Assembly: GCA_040390855.1 (NCBI GenBank)
Contig: JAZJXO010000017.1
Span: 1 to 64,000 of the forward strand
From: Parvibaculum sp040390855
GTDB taxonomy: Bacteria > Pseudomonadota > Alphaproteobacteria > Parvibaculales > Parvibaculaceae
Length of the DNA stretch: 64,000 bases
Direction of reading: 5' to 3'
In this document: piece by piece, positions 7,847 to 15,586 of the stretch
Numbering within the stretch: the first letter of the stretch is position 1
How the letters are laid out: each line of letters begins with the position of its first letter
The notes under the pieces: generated by a model
Databases searched by the model: none
Told to the model about the DNA's origin: nothing
The model's input: only the letters and a program-made list of their open reading frames with translations
Position numbers and translations under genes: made by a program

Positions 7847-8821
7847 ATGAATTCTCAGACACCTCCGATGGCTTCGATACCACCTGCATCCGGCGATGTC
7901 GGCCTGCCGATTGCCGCTGTTGAGCGCGAGACCGGTCTGGGCAAGGACACATTGCGCGTATGGGAGCGACGCTATGGATTTCCTACGCCAACACGCGATT
8001 CTTCCGGTGACAGGCTGTATAGTGTGGCGCAGGTGCAGCAGCTCAAGCTGATCAGCCGGTTGCTCGATTCCGGCCTGCGCCCCGGCAAGGTGGTGGGCCT
8101 GGACCATGCCGATTTGCTGGCCCTGTTGACACAGCACGCCCCGTCGCCCTCTGCTTATTTGTCTACGACAAAAATAGACAGTGCTGGTGTCGACCCGGTG
8201 ATCGGTGAATTGCTTCACGCCATAGGCGCGCATGATCCGCGCGGCCTGCGACACGGTCTCAGCCATGCCCAGTTGCGCATGGGTCTGGCGCCTTTTGTGA
8301 CTGATCTGGTCGCACCGTTGACGACGGCGGTGGGTGATGCCTGGGCGCAGGGGCGCTTCGAAGTTTTTGAAGAACATCTCTACACCGAGGTCATCACAAG
8401 CGTTTTGCGCCAAGCGATTGCCTCGCTGACCCCTCAGCCCGTGCCACAAGGCCCCAAGGTTCTGCTCACCACCATGCCCCAAGAGCAGCACAGCCTCGGG
8501 CTGCTGATGGTCGAGGCGCTGTTGGCGCTGGAGGGCTGCACTTGCGTGTCTTTGGGCACACAGACCCCGCTGACCGACATCGCCCATGCGGCGGTGGCGC
8601 ACCGGGCCGATGTTGTGGCCCTGAGTTTCAGCAACGTGCACAAGGCGGCCGTAGTGCAAGCCTGTCTGCGCGAGCTACGCGCCCAACTGCCAGAAGACAC
8701 TGCGCTTTGGGTGGGCGGTGCCTGCGCCACGCTGTATCAATGGCCGCTTGCAGGCGCCAGTGCCGTACAGCATTTGTCGGGCTTGCAGCCCTTGGTGGCA
8801 CAGTGGCGCCACGCCCACTGA
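7847..8821 (+). CDS. litR: LitR/CarH-type MerR regulator with adenosylcobalamin photoreceptor domain
   Basis: The 324-residue protein has an N-terminal MerR winged helix (LPIAAVERETGLGKDTLRVWERRYGFPTP, residues 20-48), a linker rich in Ser/Thr, a four-helix B12-cap and a C-terminal Rossmann B12-binding domain. The photoreceptor motif W-x9-EH is present (Trp166, Glu176-His177), as is the cobalamin motif ExHxxG (Glu213, His215, Gly218). In characterised CarH/LitR proteins the dark, adenosylcobalamin-bound tetramer represses; light breaks the Co-C bond and releases DNA. It sits divergently from the light operon, which it presumably controls together with itself. No LOV or sigma/anti-sigma partner is seen. 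Confidence 0.9.
   Translation: MNSQTPPMASIPPASGDVGLPIAAVERETGLGKDTLRVWERRYGFPTPTRDSSGDRLYSVAQVQQLKLISRLLDSGLRPGKVVGLDHADLLALLTQHAPSPSAYLSTTKIDSAGVDPVIGELLHAIGAHDPRGLRHGLSHAQLRMGLAPFVTDLVAPLTTAVGDAWAQGRFEVFEEHLYTEVITSVLRQAIASLTPQPVPQGPKVLLTTMPQEQHSLGLLMVEALLALEGCTCVSLGTQTPLTDIAHAAVAHRADVVALSFSNVHKAAVVQACLRELRAQLPEDTALWVGGACATLYQWPLAGASAVQHLSGLQPLVAQWRHAH
8158..8172. promoter_or_regulatory. Intragenic LitR-like operator inside litR
   Basis: TTTGTC-TAC-GACAAA is a perfect 6+6 inverted repeat with a 3-nt spacer, the same architecture as 7810-7824. It covers codons for Tyr-Leu-Ser-Thr-Thr-Lys (about residues 104-109) in the unconserved linker between the DNA-binding and B12 domains. It may act as an autoregulatory roadblock or looping site; this is inference. 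Confidence 0.5.
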
Positions 8822-8917
8822 CCTCACGTTTGGTTTTGAAGCCCGCACTTGCGCATCTGCCTTCTTTGCCCGCTCCGGCAGCAACGAAGGCCGCAGCCAA
8901 TAGCGGCGGATGAAATC
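8822..8917. other. Junction between beta-like and alpha-like DNA
   Basis: Between litR and the convergent zinc-finger gene there is no gene I can support. Codon and protein character change across this 96-nt stretch. I see no terminator and no direct repeat shared with the left junction near 195-255. Confidence 0.4.
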
Positions 8918-9166
8918 TCAGGCGTGCGCTTTGGCGTGATAGACCGCCGAGGCGGGCACGGCTTCGTCGGCGTGCAGGTTCGCGTCGTGCTTGTAGAGCG
9001 TCGAGCAATAGGGGCAGATCGCTTCGTGGCTGCGGCCCATATCCAGAAATACATGCGGGTGGTCATAGGGCGGCGTTGCGCCGATGCACTCAAATTCTTT
9101 GACGCCGATGCGGATTTCCGCGACGCCAGCGTCATTCGTGAATTTGGGTGTGGCCGGACCGTGCAT
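8918..9166 (-). CDS. zf-CHCC zinc-finger protein (NDUFS6-like)
   Basis: The 82-residue protein has the CHCC zinc-finger spacing: FECIGA, YDHPHVFLDMG and CPYCSTLY. The family includes the mitochondrial complex I accessory subunit NDUFS6, and in alphaproteobacteria it is a small conserved protein often described only as zinc-finger domain-containing. The ATG at 9166 is preferred over an upstream Met at 9202 because AAGGA stands 8 nt before it. It is the first gene with clear alphaproteobacterial character after the light cassette. Confidence 0.85.
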   Translation of the reverse strand: MHGPATPKFTNDAGVAEIRIGVKEFECIGATPPYDHPHVFLDMGRSHEAICPYCSTLYKHDANLHADEAVPASAVYHAKAHA

Positions 9167-9460
9167 GTGTGATTCCTTGAAGGCGGTATCGGGGTTTTGC
9201 AACTGGTGCCAAGCTAGACGGATGCGGCCTCGTTTTCCAGATGAAATTGGCTGGATTCAGATGCTGCGTGTAACGGTGTCATGCCTTCGACAAGCCTGTC
9301 CGACAATGCGGGCTGGTGCTCCCGTGATTGAGGAAAAAATAGTGACGCCGAGTCAGAATGAGGGCTTGGACCTTGGGGAACGCTTGGGCATACTCCTCGG
9401 CGGTCGGAATGACGAAGGCGCAGAGACTTTGCGGCGGCCGGGATGAATTTGGGAGGTACT

Positions 9461-9714
9461 ATGTCTTCTGGCCAGGCGGGGCGCGATGTGTCCTTTTCGC
9501 GTTGGTCATTGGCTGCCTGTTCGCTGCCCGCCATTCCGATCGTGGCTTTAGGCTCGCCATTCGTGGATTACCTTCTACCCCTTTATGCCAAAAACCTTGG
9601 GTTGGACCTCGCGATTGCAGGGCCGATGTGGCCGACTATGACAGCGTCCGTTCACGGCAGACGCGCACCTTCGCGCCCGGCGACCCGCGATCATCCGGCA
9701 TATCAGCGGACTAA
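9461..9714 (+). pseudogene. Remnant of a GPH-family MFS transporter (internal deletions)
   Basis: An RBS (GGGAGG) precedes ATG 9461. The first 55 or so residues (RWSLAACSLPAIPIVALG, DYLLPLYAKNLGLDLAIAG) align by eye with the start of the intact transporter at 9752. At about 9620 the sequence jumps, in another frame, to ADVADYDSVRSRQTRT. That corresponds to ADVCDYDEVKTGQRRT about 360 residues into the intact protein. Homology stops again after that. The middle of the gene and its end are therefore deleted. It cannot make a functional carrier. It is probably the decayed former neighbour or tandem duplicate of the gene that follows. Confidence 0.75.
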
Positions 9715-9751
9715 AATATATTTCTGAATATCTGTAAGGAGTTTATCGGCA

Positions 9752-11179
9752 ATGGTCGAAAGACATCATTCAACATGGCGGCTGTTTCTCTATTCCTTGC
9801 CGTCCATCACGATTGCGGCCCTCGGCCTGCCGCTCGCCGTCCATCTTCCCAATTTTTATGCAAAGGCGATGGGGCTCGGCCTCACGACTGTCGGCGCGGC
9901 GTTCTTTCTCGCGCGCATGTGGGACGTCATCATTGATCCGCTGCTCGGTCAGGTGTCCGACAAATTCAAGACGCGCTGGGGGCGTCGCCGTCCTTGGGTT
10001 ATGGGCTCCGCGCCGCTCATAATGATCGCGAGCTATTTCGTGTTCATTCCTGGCCGTGGCCTGCCAACGCTGAATTGGTTTTTGACATCGGTCGGCATGG
10101 ATCCGCTGGTCGCCGTCACCGAGAATTATCTCATCGGCGGATTGTTCATGCTCTATCTCGGTTTCACGATGTTGCTTCTCGCCCATATGTCATGGGGCGC
10201 GGAACTGAGCAGCGATTACAATCAGCGTTCGCGCATTCAGGGCTGGCGCGAAGGTCTGGCGATCTTCGGCGTGCCGCTGGTGCTGATGCTGCCGATGATC
10301 ATTCAGAAACTCGGTGGTGCGGATGCCGAACATAACAGCGTCGAGATCATCGGCTGGTTCATCATTATCGTCACGCCGATTGCAGCGCTCGTCTCCGTCA
10401 TCGCGATGGGCGAGAACGAGGCCAAGCCCGAACCGCATGTGCCGTTCCGCGAAGCGCTCGGACCGCTTCTGAGCAACAGTGGTTTGCGTCGTCTTGTGAT
10501 AGCCGATCTGGCCAGCGGGTTTGCCGGTTCGTCGCTTGGCGCGATGTTTATTTTCGTTGCCACGCAGGTCTGGCAGGTCGGTGACTATACCAACATGCTT
10601 CTGCTGCTCTACTTCTTTGCCGGCGTTGCCTTCGTGCCGGTTGCACTTTTCATGTCATACAAATTTGGCAAGCGCGCGACAATGGTGGGCGCGTCGCTAT
10701 TCAATGTGTGCTTTGTGTCGGTGCTCCTTCTCATTCCGGCAGGCAATATCTGGATCGCGGCGACGGTGCTCGTTTTCCTCGGCGTCAATGTCGGCATTCC
10801 CTCTGTGCTCTATCGCGCCATGATGGCGGACGTGTGCGACTATGATGAAGTGAAAACAGGCCAGCGCCGCACGGGGCTTTTCTTTGCGTTGTTGACGCTG
10901 ACCGCCAAAGTGGGCAGTGCGCTTGCGGTCGGCATTGTCTATTTCATTCTCGACTGGATCGGCTTCAACGCCGAAGGCAATAACACGCCGGAAACGCTGG
11001 CGCATATGAGCTATCTCTTTGTCGCTGTGCCGTTTCTGTGCAATGCATTCGTGGCGGCGATGATGTGGAACTATCCTATCGGCCTAAAGGAGCAGCAGGA
11101 GCTGCGCCGCCAGCTTGACGAGCGTGTGGTGGAAGAGGTCGAGTCTGTCGAAAGCGCGGGCGTTGAAGGTATCAGATAA
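9752..11179 (+). CDS. MFS transporter, GPH (glycoside-pentoside-hexuronide):cation symporter family
   Basis: The 475-residue polytopic membrane protein has about 12 transmembrane segments. It carries the GPH landmarks AFFLARMWDVIIDPLLGQVSDKFKTRWGRRRPW (first cytoplasmic loop), MSWGAELSSDYNQRSRIQGWREG, and MMADVCDYDEVKTGQRRTGLFFAL. Family members import sugars or related solutes with Na+ or H+; alphaproteobacterial relatives often have unknown substrates, including steroids and aromatics. AAGGAG stands at a good distance from ATG 9752. A strong terminator follows directly. No sugar-catabolic gene lies beside it. Confidence 0.88.
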   Translation: MVERHHSTWRLFLYSLPSITIAALGLPLAVHLPNFYAKAMGLGLTTVGAAFFLARMWDVIIDPLLGQVSDKFKTRWGRRRPWVMGSAPLIMIASYFVFIPGRGLPTLNWFLTSVGMDPLVAVTENYLIGGLFMLYLGFTMLLLAHMSWGAELSSDYNQRSRIQGWREGLAIFGVPLVLMLPMIIQKLGGADAEHNSVEIIGWFIIIVTPIAALVSVIAMGENEAKPEPHVPFREALGPLLSNSGLRRLVIADLASGFAGSSLGAMFIFVATQVWQVGDYTNMLLLLYFFAGVAFVPVALFMSYKFGKRATMVGASLFNVCFVSVLLLIPAGNIWIAATVLVFLGVNVGIPSVLYRAMMADVCDYDEVKTGQRRTGLFFALLTLTAKVGSALAVGIVYFILDWIGFNAEGNNTPETLAHMSYLFVAVPFLCNAFVAAMMWNYPIGLKEQQELRRQLDERVVEEVESVESAGVEGIR

Positions 11180-11196
11180 TAAAAGCGCAGAAATGC

Positions 11197-11230
11197 AAAA
11201 CGGGAGCCTAGCGGCTCCCGTTTTTATTTT
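11197..11230. terminator. Bidirectional rho-independent terminator
   Basis: CGGGAGCC (11201-11208) and GGCTCCCG (11213-11220) form a stem with loop TAGC, flanked by AAAA on the left and TTTTTATTTT on the right. It can end both the transporter (plus) and the convergent amidohydrolase (minus). Confidence 0.9.
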
Positions 11231-11243
11231 GGACAACGGGTGT

Positions 11244-12506
11244 TCAGTGCGCACCGCATCCGCATCCGCCGATTTCGATGAAGCCGTGCGGATCAAAAGC
11301 ATAGTCAACCGAACGCGCGGAATGAGCAGCGGTTGCGGCGAACTCATCGCGCATGGTCTGGCGCAAGGTTGCGTCCGTCATGTAGTCGAGCGCGGTCATG
11401 GCCAGCGCCTTCGCACCATCGATACAGGCTTTGTCACCTTTCTCGCTGCCCGCCCAGCGCGCAAATTCCGGATTGTGGATCACAACATTGGGCGGTGCGC
11501 AGGAGATCATCGGATGGATCGACGGAACGCGGTGGCTCACATTGCCCATGTCGGTGCTGCCGGATGAGCCGGCGGGCATTTTTGACAGCGGAAAGAATGT
11601 ACGGCCAAGCGAAATCATGTTGGCTTCATAGGAATTCGCCAGCGGCATAGAAGTTTTTAGATCGAGGAAGTTCACCTTCGACCATTTGATGTCGGCGGTG
11701 CAACCGGTGGCGAGGGCACCCGCTTCGAAGCAGGCCTGCACGCGCGTTTTCAGCGCGGCGAGATCGTCGGCATGGGCACCGCGGACATAGAAGAGCCCTT
11801 CTGTGATGTCCGGCACGATGTTCGGCGCGCTGCCGCCCTTGGTGATGATGCCGTGGATACGGTCGGTCGATTTGATGTGCTGGCGCAGTTGCGCGATGGC
11901 TTGGTAGGCGGTGACGAGGGCGTCCAGTGCATTGAGGCCCGCATGAGGCGCAGCCGAGGCGTGTGCGCTTTTGCCGTGATAGGTGACGATGACTTCGCAG
12001 ACGCAGATGCACGGCATGGTGATGAGATCGACACCTGCCGGATGGACCATCATGGCAGCATCGACGCGGTCAAACGCACCTTCTTGTGCCATCAACTCCT
12101 TGCCGCCGCCGCGCTCTTCCGCCGGTGTGCCGAGATAGCGGACACGGCCGGGCAGCTTGACGCCGAGCTTGGCAAGTGCGAGCGAGGCGCCAAGCCCCGT
12201 CGTCGCGATGATGTTGTGGCCGCAGGAGTGGCCGATGCCGGGCAGTGCGTCATACTCCGAAAGAATTGCGACTTCCGGCGTGTTGTCCGGCCCGAAGGAC
12301 GAGGCATAAGCGGTGGGTAGACCGAAGGCACCGCGCGTGACGGGTAGGCCCGCGTGTTCGAGACGTGAGGTCAGAAGTTTTGCGGCTTCAAACTCGTGAA
12401 AGGCGAGTTCGGGATTGGCGTGAATCGCGTGGCTGACGCTAATAAGCTCTGGTGTCATTGCATCAATGACGGCGCAGACGTCGCGTTTTAGTTGGGCAAT
12501 CGTCAT
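11244..12506 (-). CDS. M20 family amidohydrolase/peptidase
   Basis: The 420-residue metalloenzyme resembles AbgB/amidohydrolase members of the M20D group that split amide bonds of N-acyl or aminobenzoyl amino acids. Visible metal-site elements are LSEYDALPGIGHSCGHNII, GTPAEERGGGKE and MMVHPAG; the dimerisation insert contains YHGKSAHASAAPHAGLNALDA. MPAGSSGSTDMGNVSH near the C-terminus is also typical. An unusual C-terminal tail, EIGGCGCGAH, has two cysteines and a histidine close together. No partner AbgA-like subunit is present. The gene converges on the transporter over a shared terminator and diverges from the alpha/beta hydrolase. Confidence 0.87.
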   Translation of the reverse strand: MTIAQLKRDVCAVIDAMTPELISVSHAIHANPELAFHEFEAAKLLTSRLEHAGLPVTRGAFGLPTAYASSFGPDNTPEVAILSEYDALPGIGHSCGHNIIATTGLGASLALAKLGVKLPGRVRYLGTPAEERGGGKELMAQEGAFDRVDAAMMVHPAGVDLITMPCICVCEVIVTYHGKSAHASAAPHAGLNALDALVTAYQAIAQLRQHIKSTDRIHGIITKGGSAPNIVPDITEGLFYVRGAHADDLAALKTRVQACFEAGALATGCTADIKWSKVNFLDLKTSMPLANSYEANMISLGRTFFPLSKMPAGSSGSTDMGNVSHRVPSIHPMISCAPPNVVIHNPEFARWAGSEKGDKACIDGAKALAMTALDYMTDATLRQTMRDEFAATAAHSARSVDYAFDPHGFIEIGGCGCGAH

Positions 12507-12613
12507 TCTTGGACCTCCGGTTTTGCCGAAGTCTAATGGTTCGGAGCGGGTGTGGCGAGGGGTGCCGACGCTTGCAATGACGGTTATAATGCCTCACGCG
12601 AAAGGACAGGCTC

Positions 12614-13360
12614 ATGGACTATTTTCACTCGGACGGATTGCGGCTCGCTTATCGCGTGGTGGGCGAGGGCGCGCCCATTGTTCTCGTGCATGGGTTTGCC
12701 TCGACGCATGAAGTGAACTGGGTGACGACAGGCTGGTCGCGCACGCTGGTTGATGCCGGTCGCCGCGTCATCATGGCGGACGGTCGCGGGCACGGCGCGA
12801 GCGACAAGCCCCATGATGAAGCTGACTATTCGCTCGAAGCAATGGCAGGCGATGTCATCGCGCTGATGGACCATCTGGGCGAACCGGGTGCTGACCTGAT
12901 GGGCTATTCGATGGGCGGCATGGTTTCGCTCGTCGCGGCGGGGCTCTATCCGGATCGCTTCGACCGCGTGATTGCCGCCGGTATCGGCGAGCGCCTGTTC
13001 GACCGCAACAAAGATGCGAGCGACGTTGTGAATGCGCTGCTTGCAAACGACGGACTCATCGTCGGTGGCCGCACGGCGCAGATGTTCCGGTTGTTTGCCG
13101 ATCAGAACAAACAGGACCGTCTGGCGCTGGCCGCCTGCTTCAAGGCGGTGCGTGCAGATTTTCCCGATGATCTGCTCACGCGCATCGCCCGACCCGTCCT
13201 GATCGTCGCCGGTGAAACAGATGATGCCGCAGGCGCGGCCGCACCGCTCGCCGCGCGCATCCCGCATGGCACGAGCTATGTCGTGCCGAAGCGCGACCAT
13301 ATGCGGACGGTGGGCGACAAGGCTTACAAAGAAGCCGTGCTGAAGTTTTTGACGGAGTGA
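12614..13360 (+). CDS. Alpha/beta fold hydrolase
   Basis: The 248-residue cytoplasmic hydrolase has the oxyanion-hole motif VLVHGFASTHEVNW, the nucleophile elbow GYSMGG (Ser at about residue 97), the acid loop VAGETDD and the catalytic His in PKRDHMRTVGD. It probably cleaves an ester or similar bond; the substrate is unknown. AAAGGACAGGCTC precedes the ATG. The downstream SDR converges on it with 15 nt between stops. Confidence 0.88.
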   Translation: MDYFHSDGLRLAYRVVGEGAPIVLVHGFASTHEVNWVTTGWSRTLVDAGRRVIMADGRGHGASDKPHDEADYSLEAMAGDVIALMDHLGEPGADLMGYSMGGMVSLVAAGLYPDRFDRVIAAGIGERLFDRNKDASDVVNALLANDGLIVGGRTAQMFRLFADQNKQDRLALAACFKAVRADFPDDLLTRIARPVLIVAGETDDAAGAAAPLAARIPHGTSYVVPKRDHMRTVGDKAYKEAVLKFLTE

Positions 13361-13375
13361 GGAATAACTCTCAGA

Positions 13376-14167
13376 TCAACGCGCCACCAGTGGTGCAAAC
13401 CCCAAATGCATCCCCGCATCCGTGATCAGTGTCTCGCCCGTGATGTGGTCCGAGCCTTCGCCCGCAAAGAATACAACGCTCTTGGCAATGTCGTCCGGCG
13501 TGCCCGCGCGCGCCAGCGGTGTCGTTGCGATCTGGCCGTCGATGATTTTTTTGTACTGCGCTTCGCCGAACCGGTCGGAGAACCAGCGTGTGCCGATGAA
13601 TCCGGGGCAGACGGCATTGACGCGGATTTCCGGTGCGAGGGAGCGCGCGAGTGACAGTGTCATCGTATTGAGCGCGCCTTTCGATGCGGCGTAAGCCACC
13701 GACGAGCCGATGCCCGTGACACCCGCAATCGACGAGACGTTGACGACGGACCCTTTCCCCGTCTTCTTCATCGCGGGTGCACAGGCGCGGACCATCTGGT
13801 AAGCGCCGATGACGTTCACTTTGTAAATCCAGAGGAAGTCGTCCGCTGTGAGCGCGTCGAGGTCGGCATGATTGGCAAACTGCGTCGTGCCCGCATTGTT
13901 GACGAGAATGTCGATGCGGCCCCATTTGTCGATCGCGGCCTTCGCGATTTTCTTGCAGTCCTCGTCATTGCCGACATCGCCCTGCGCCATGATGGCGTCA
14001 ACGCCTTTAGACTTGCAGAGCGCCAGCGTTGCGGACGCTTCTTTCTCGCTTTTCGTGTAGTTGATGACGACCTTCGTGCCGCGCTCGGCCAGCATCACGG
14101 CGACCGATGCGCCAAGGCCCGTTGCCGAACCTGTGACGATAGCAACTTTGTCTTTCAGCGATGACAT
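13376..14167 (-). CDS. SDR family oxidoreductase (3-oxoacyl-ACP reductase-like)
   Basis: This 263-residue classical SDR contains the cofactor motif VTGSATGLGASVA, NNAG at the end of the fourth strand, the catalytic Ser in NVSSIAG and YAASKGA (Tyr-x3-Lys), and the C-terminal GETLITDAGMHLGF. Charged residues after the Rossmann turn (NYTKSEKEA) favour NADP(H). It most resembles FabG-type reductases that act outside fatty-acid synthesis. It is monocistronic, convergent with the alpha/beta hydrolase. Confidence 0.88.
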   Translation of the reverse strand: MSSLKDKVAIVTGSATGLGASVAVMLAERGTKVVINYTKSEKEASATLALCKSKGVDAIMAQGDVGNDEDCKKIAKAAIDKWGRIDILVNNAGTTQFANHADLDALTADDFLWIYKVNVIGAYQMVRACAPAMKKTGKGSVVNVSSIAGVTGIGSSVAYAASKGALNTMTLSLARSLAPEIRVNAVCPGFIGTRWFSDRFGEAQYKKIIDGQIATTPLARAGTPDDIAKSVVFFAGEGSDHITGETLITDAGMHLGFAPLVAR

Positions 14168-14260
14168 GACGTCCCCCCGGAATGATTGTTGCGGGGGAGT
14201 GTAGCGGCTCGGTCTGGATTTTCTAGCGATGAGTAGGGGCTGACGGTCAGTCAGCCATGA

Positions 14261-14611
14261 TCAGTTATCGGGAGGAAAATTGAATGCCGCGAGGATCAGC
14301 TTGTCGGCCAGCTTGTTGCGCTTTTCCGGCGCGGTGGTGAGTTCGATGCAGACGACATCATCCTCGTGGCGGATGACGCGGCCAAGCGCAAAGCCGACTT
14401 GCGGCACGTCGAGCGCGACTGGTGCGTCGGCGGCGGGCAGGGGCTGGCACTCGACCAATGCGCCGGTCGCTGACATTTCATGGATGATGCAGTCGGTGTC
14501 CACACCGGCAAAGACAATCCGGCCTTCAATGCGCGTTGAGATACGCCGGAAAGTGCGGCGGTCGGACCTGTCATTCAGTGACGTGGGCGGCAGTTGTGAA
14601 TGTCTGGACAT
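14261..14611 (-). CDS. Single PilZ-domain protein
   Basis: The 116-residue protein carries the PilZ c-di-GMP-binding signature: the RxxxR box as RRTFRRIS at about residues 18-25 and a D/NxSxxG-like element HEMSATGALVE. In the second motif Asp/Asn is replaced by Glu/Met context (EMSATG), so binding may be altered. It probably responds to c-di-GMP to adjust motility or the envelope. A perfect 9-bp hairpin lies just upstream (14620-14643). No neighbour belongs obviously to its pathway. Confidence 0.8.
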   Translation of the reverse strand: MSRHSQLPPTSLNDRSDRRTFRRISTRIEGRIVFAGVDTDCIIHEMSATGALVECQPLPAADAPVALDVPQVGFALGRVIRHEDDVVCIELTTAPEKRNKLADKLILAAFNFPPDN

Positions 14612-14619
14612 GGCTCGGT

Positions 14620-14643
14620 TCCCGGACCTGATGCGGTCCGGGA
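14620..14643. repeat. REP-like hairpin upstream of the PilZ gene
   Basis: TCCCGGACC (14620-14628) and GGTCCGGGA (14635-14643) are perfect inverted repeats around TGATGC. The composition and the CTGATGCGG core resemble the intergenic palindromes at 18271-18342, so it is probably a REP-like unit in the PilZ leader. Confidence 0.6.
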
Positions 14644-14709
14644 CTGACCCTAAGCAATGATCGTTGCAAAACTGTTTCGCTTGAAATGCGAATTTCTCTG
14701 GTTGGTGTC

Positions 14710-15558
14710 CTATTTCGGCAAATTGGCCAGAAAATCGCCAATAACCTTTTCAAAATCAATGCGCTTGCCGAGCGTGGCCATCGGACCCGCCGTTAAGCCG
14801 CCGTCAACGGCAATGGTCTGGCCGGTGATAAAGGTGGAGGCGTCGCTCGCCAGAAAGAGCGCGGTTTCGGCAATGTCGTTCGGCATACCCGAGCGCGGTG
14901 TCGGCTGGATTTTCGCCAGATGGTCCTGCATCACGACGGCGAGCTGGTCGGCGACCTGCGTACCGAGACCGAGGCCCGCACCGAAAATCGACGTGGCGAT
15001 GCCGCCGGGGCAGATGGCGTTCGAGCGCACGAAATGCGGCGCGAGTTGTAGCGCCGCGCAACGCGAGAAGTGATGCACGGCTGCTTTGCAGGCGGAATAG
15101 ACGATCGGCCCGAAACCGGCCTGCAAACCGGCAACCGATGCTGTCGAGATGATGCTGCCGGATTTCTGGGCGGTCATATGCGGTACGGCGTATTTATAGC
15201 CGAGCACGACGCCTTTCAGCAGCACGCCGATGGTCTCGTCAAAGCCGTTCATGTCGATTTCGTGCAATTCGCCGCCGACGCCGCCATAGCCCGCATTGTT
15301 GAACATGACATCAAGACGGCCATATTTTTTCACCGTATGCGCGACAAGGCTTTTCACTTCCTCTTCATGCGCGACGTTGGTGCGGCAATAGGAAAAGTTT
15401 GCACCAAGCTCGCGCTCCATCGCCTCGCCCTTATGGTCCTGCAAGTCAGCGGCGACAACCTTCGCGCCTTCCTTGAGGAACAGATCCACTGTGCCGCGCC
15501 CGATGCCGCTCGTGCCACCGGTGATGATGGCAACTTTTCCGCTCAGTCTTCCTGTCAT
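14710..15558 (-). CDS. SDR family oxidoreductase
   Basis: The 282-residue classical SDR has IITGGTSGIGRGTV, an acidic turn (VVAADLQDHKG) that favours NAD(H), NNAG in FNNAGYGGVG, the catalytic STASVAG Ser and YSACKAAVHH (Tyr-x3-Lys). The C-terminal half contains ITGQTIAVDGGLTAGP. The ATG at 15558 follows AGGGAGACGA and replaces a longer reading that starts in the upstream enoyl-CoA hydratase gene. It lies 28 nt downstream of that gene on the same strand, so the two probably share a transcript and act on the same CoA-linked or alicyclic substrate. Confidence 0.87.
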   Translation of the reverse strand: MTGRLSGKVAIITGGTSGIGRGTVDLFLKEGAKVVAADLQDHKGEAMERELGANFSYCRTNVAHEEEVKSLVAHTVKKYGRLDVMFNNAGYGGVGGELHEIDMNGFDETIGVLLKGVVLGYKYAVPHMTAQKSGSIISTASVAGLQAGFGPIVYSACKAAVHHFSRCAALQLAPHFVRSNAICPGGIATSIFGAGLGLGTQVADQLAVVMQDHLAKIQPTPRSGMPNDIAETALFLASDASTFITGQTIAVDGGLTAGPMATLGKRIDFEKVIGDFLANLPK

Positions 15559-15586
15559 GTTCGTCTCCCTGTTTTGGTTTTTAATT

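Noticed and set aside
9214..9534. 106-codon minus-strand frame over the transporter remnant
   Set aside because: No motif or RBS is seen, and the plus-strand remnant explains the sequence better.
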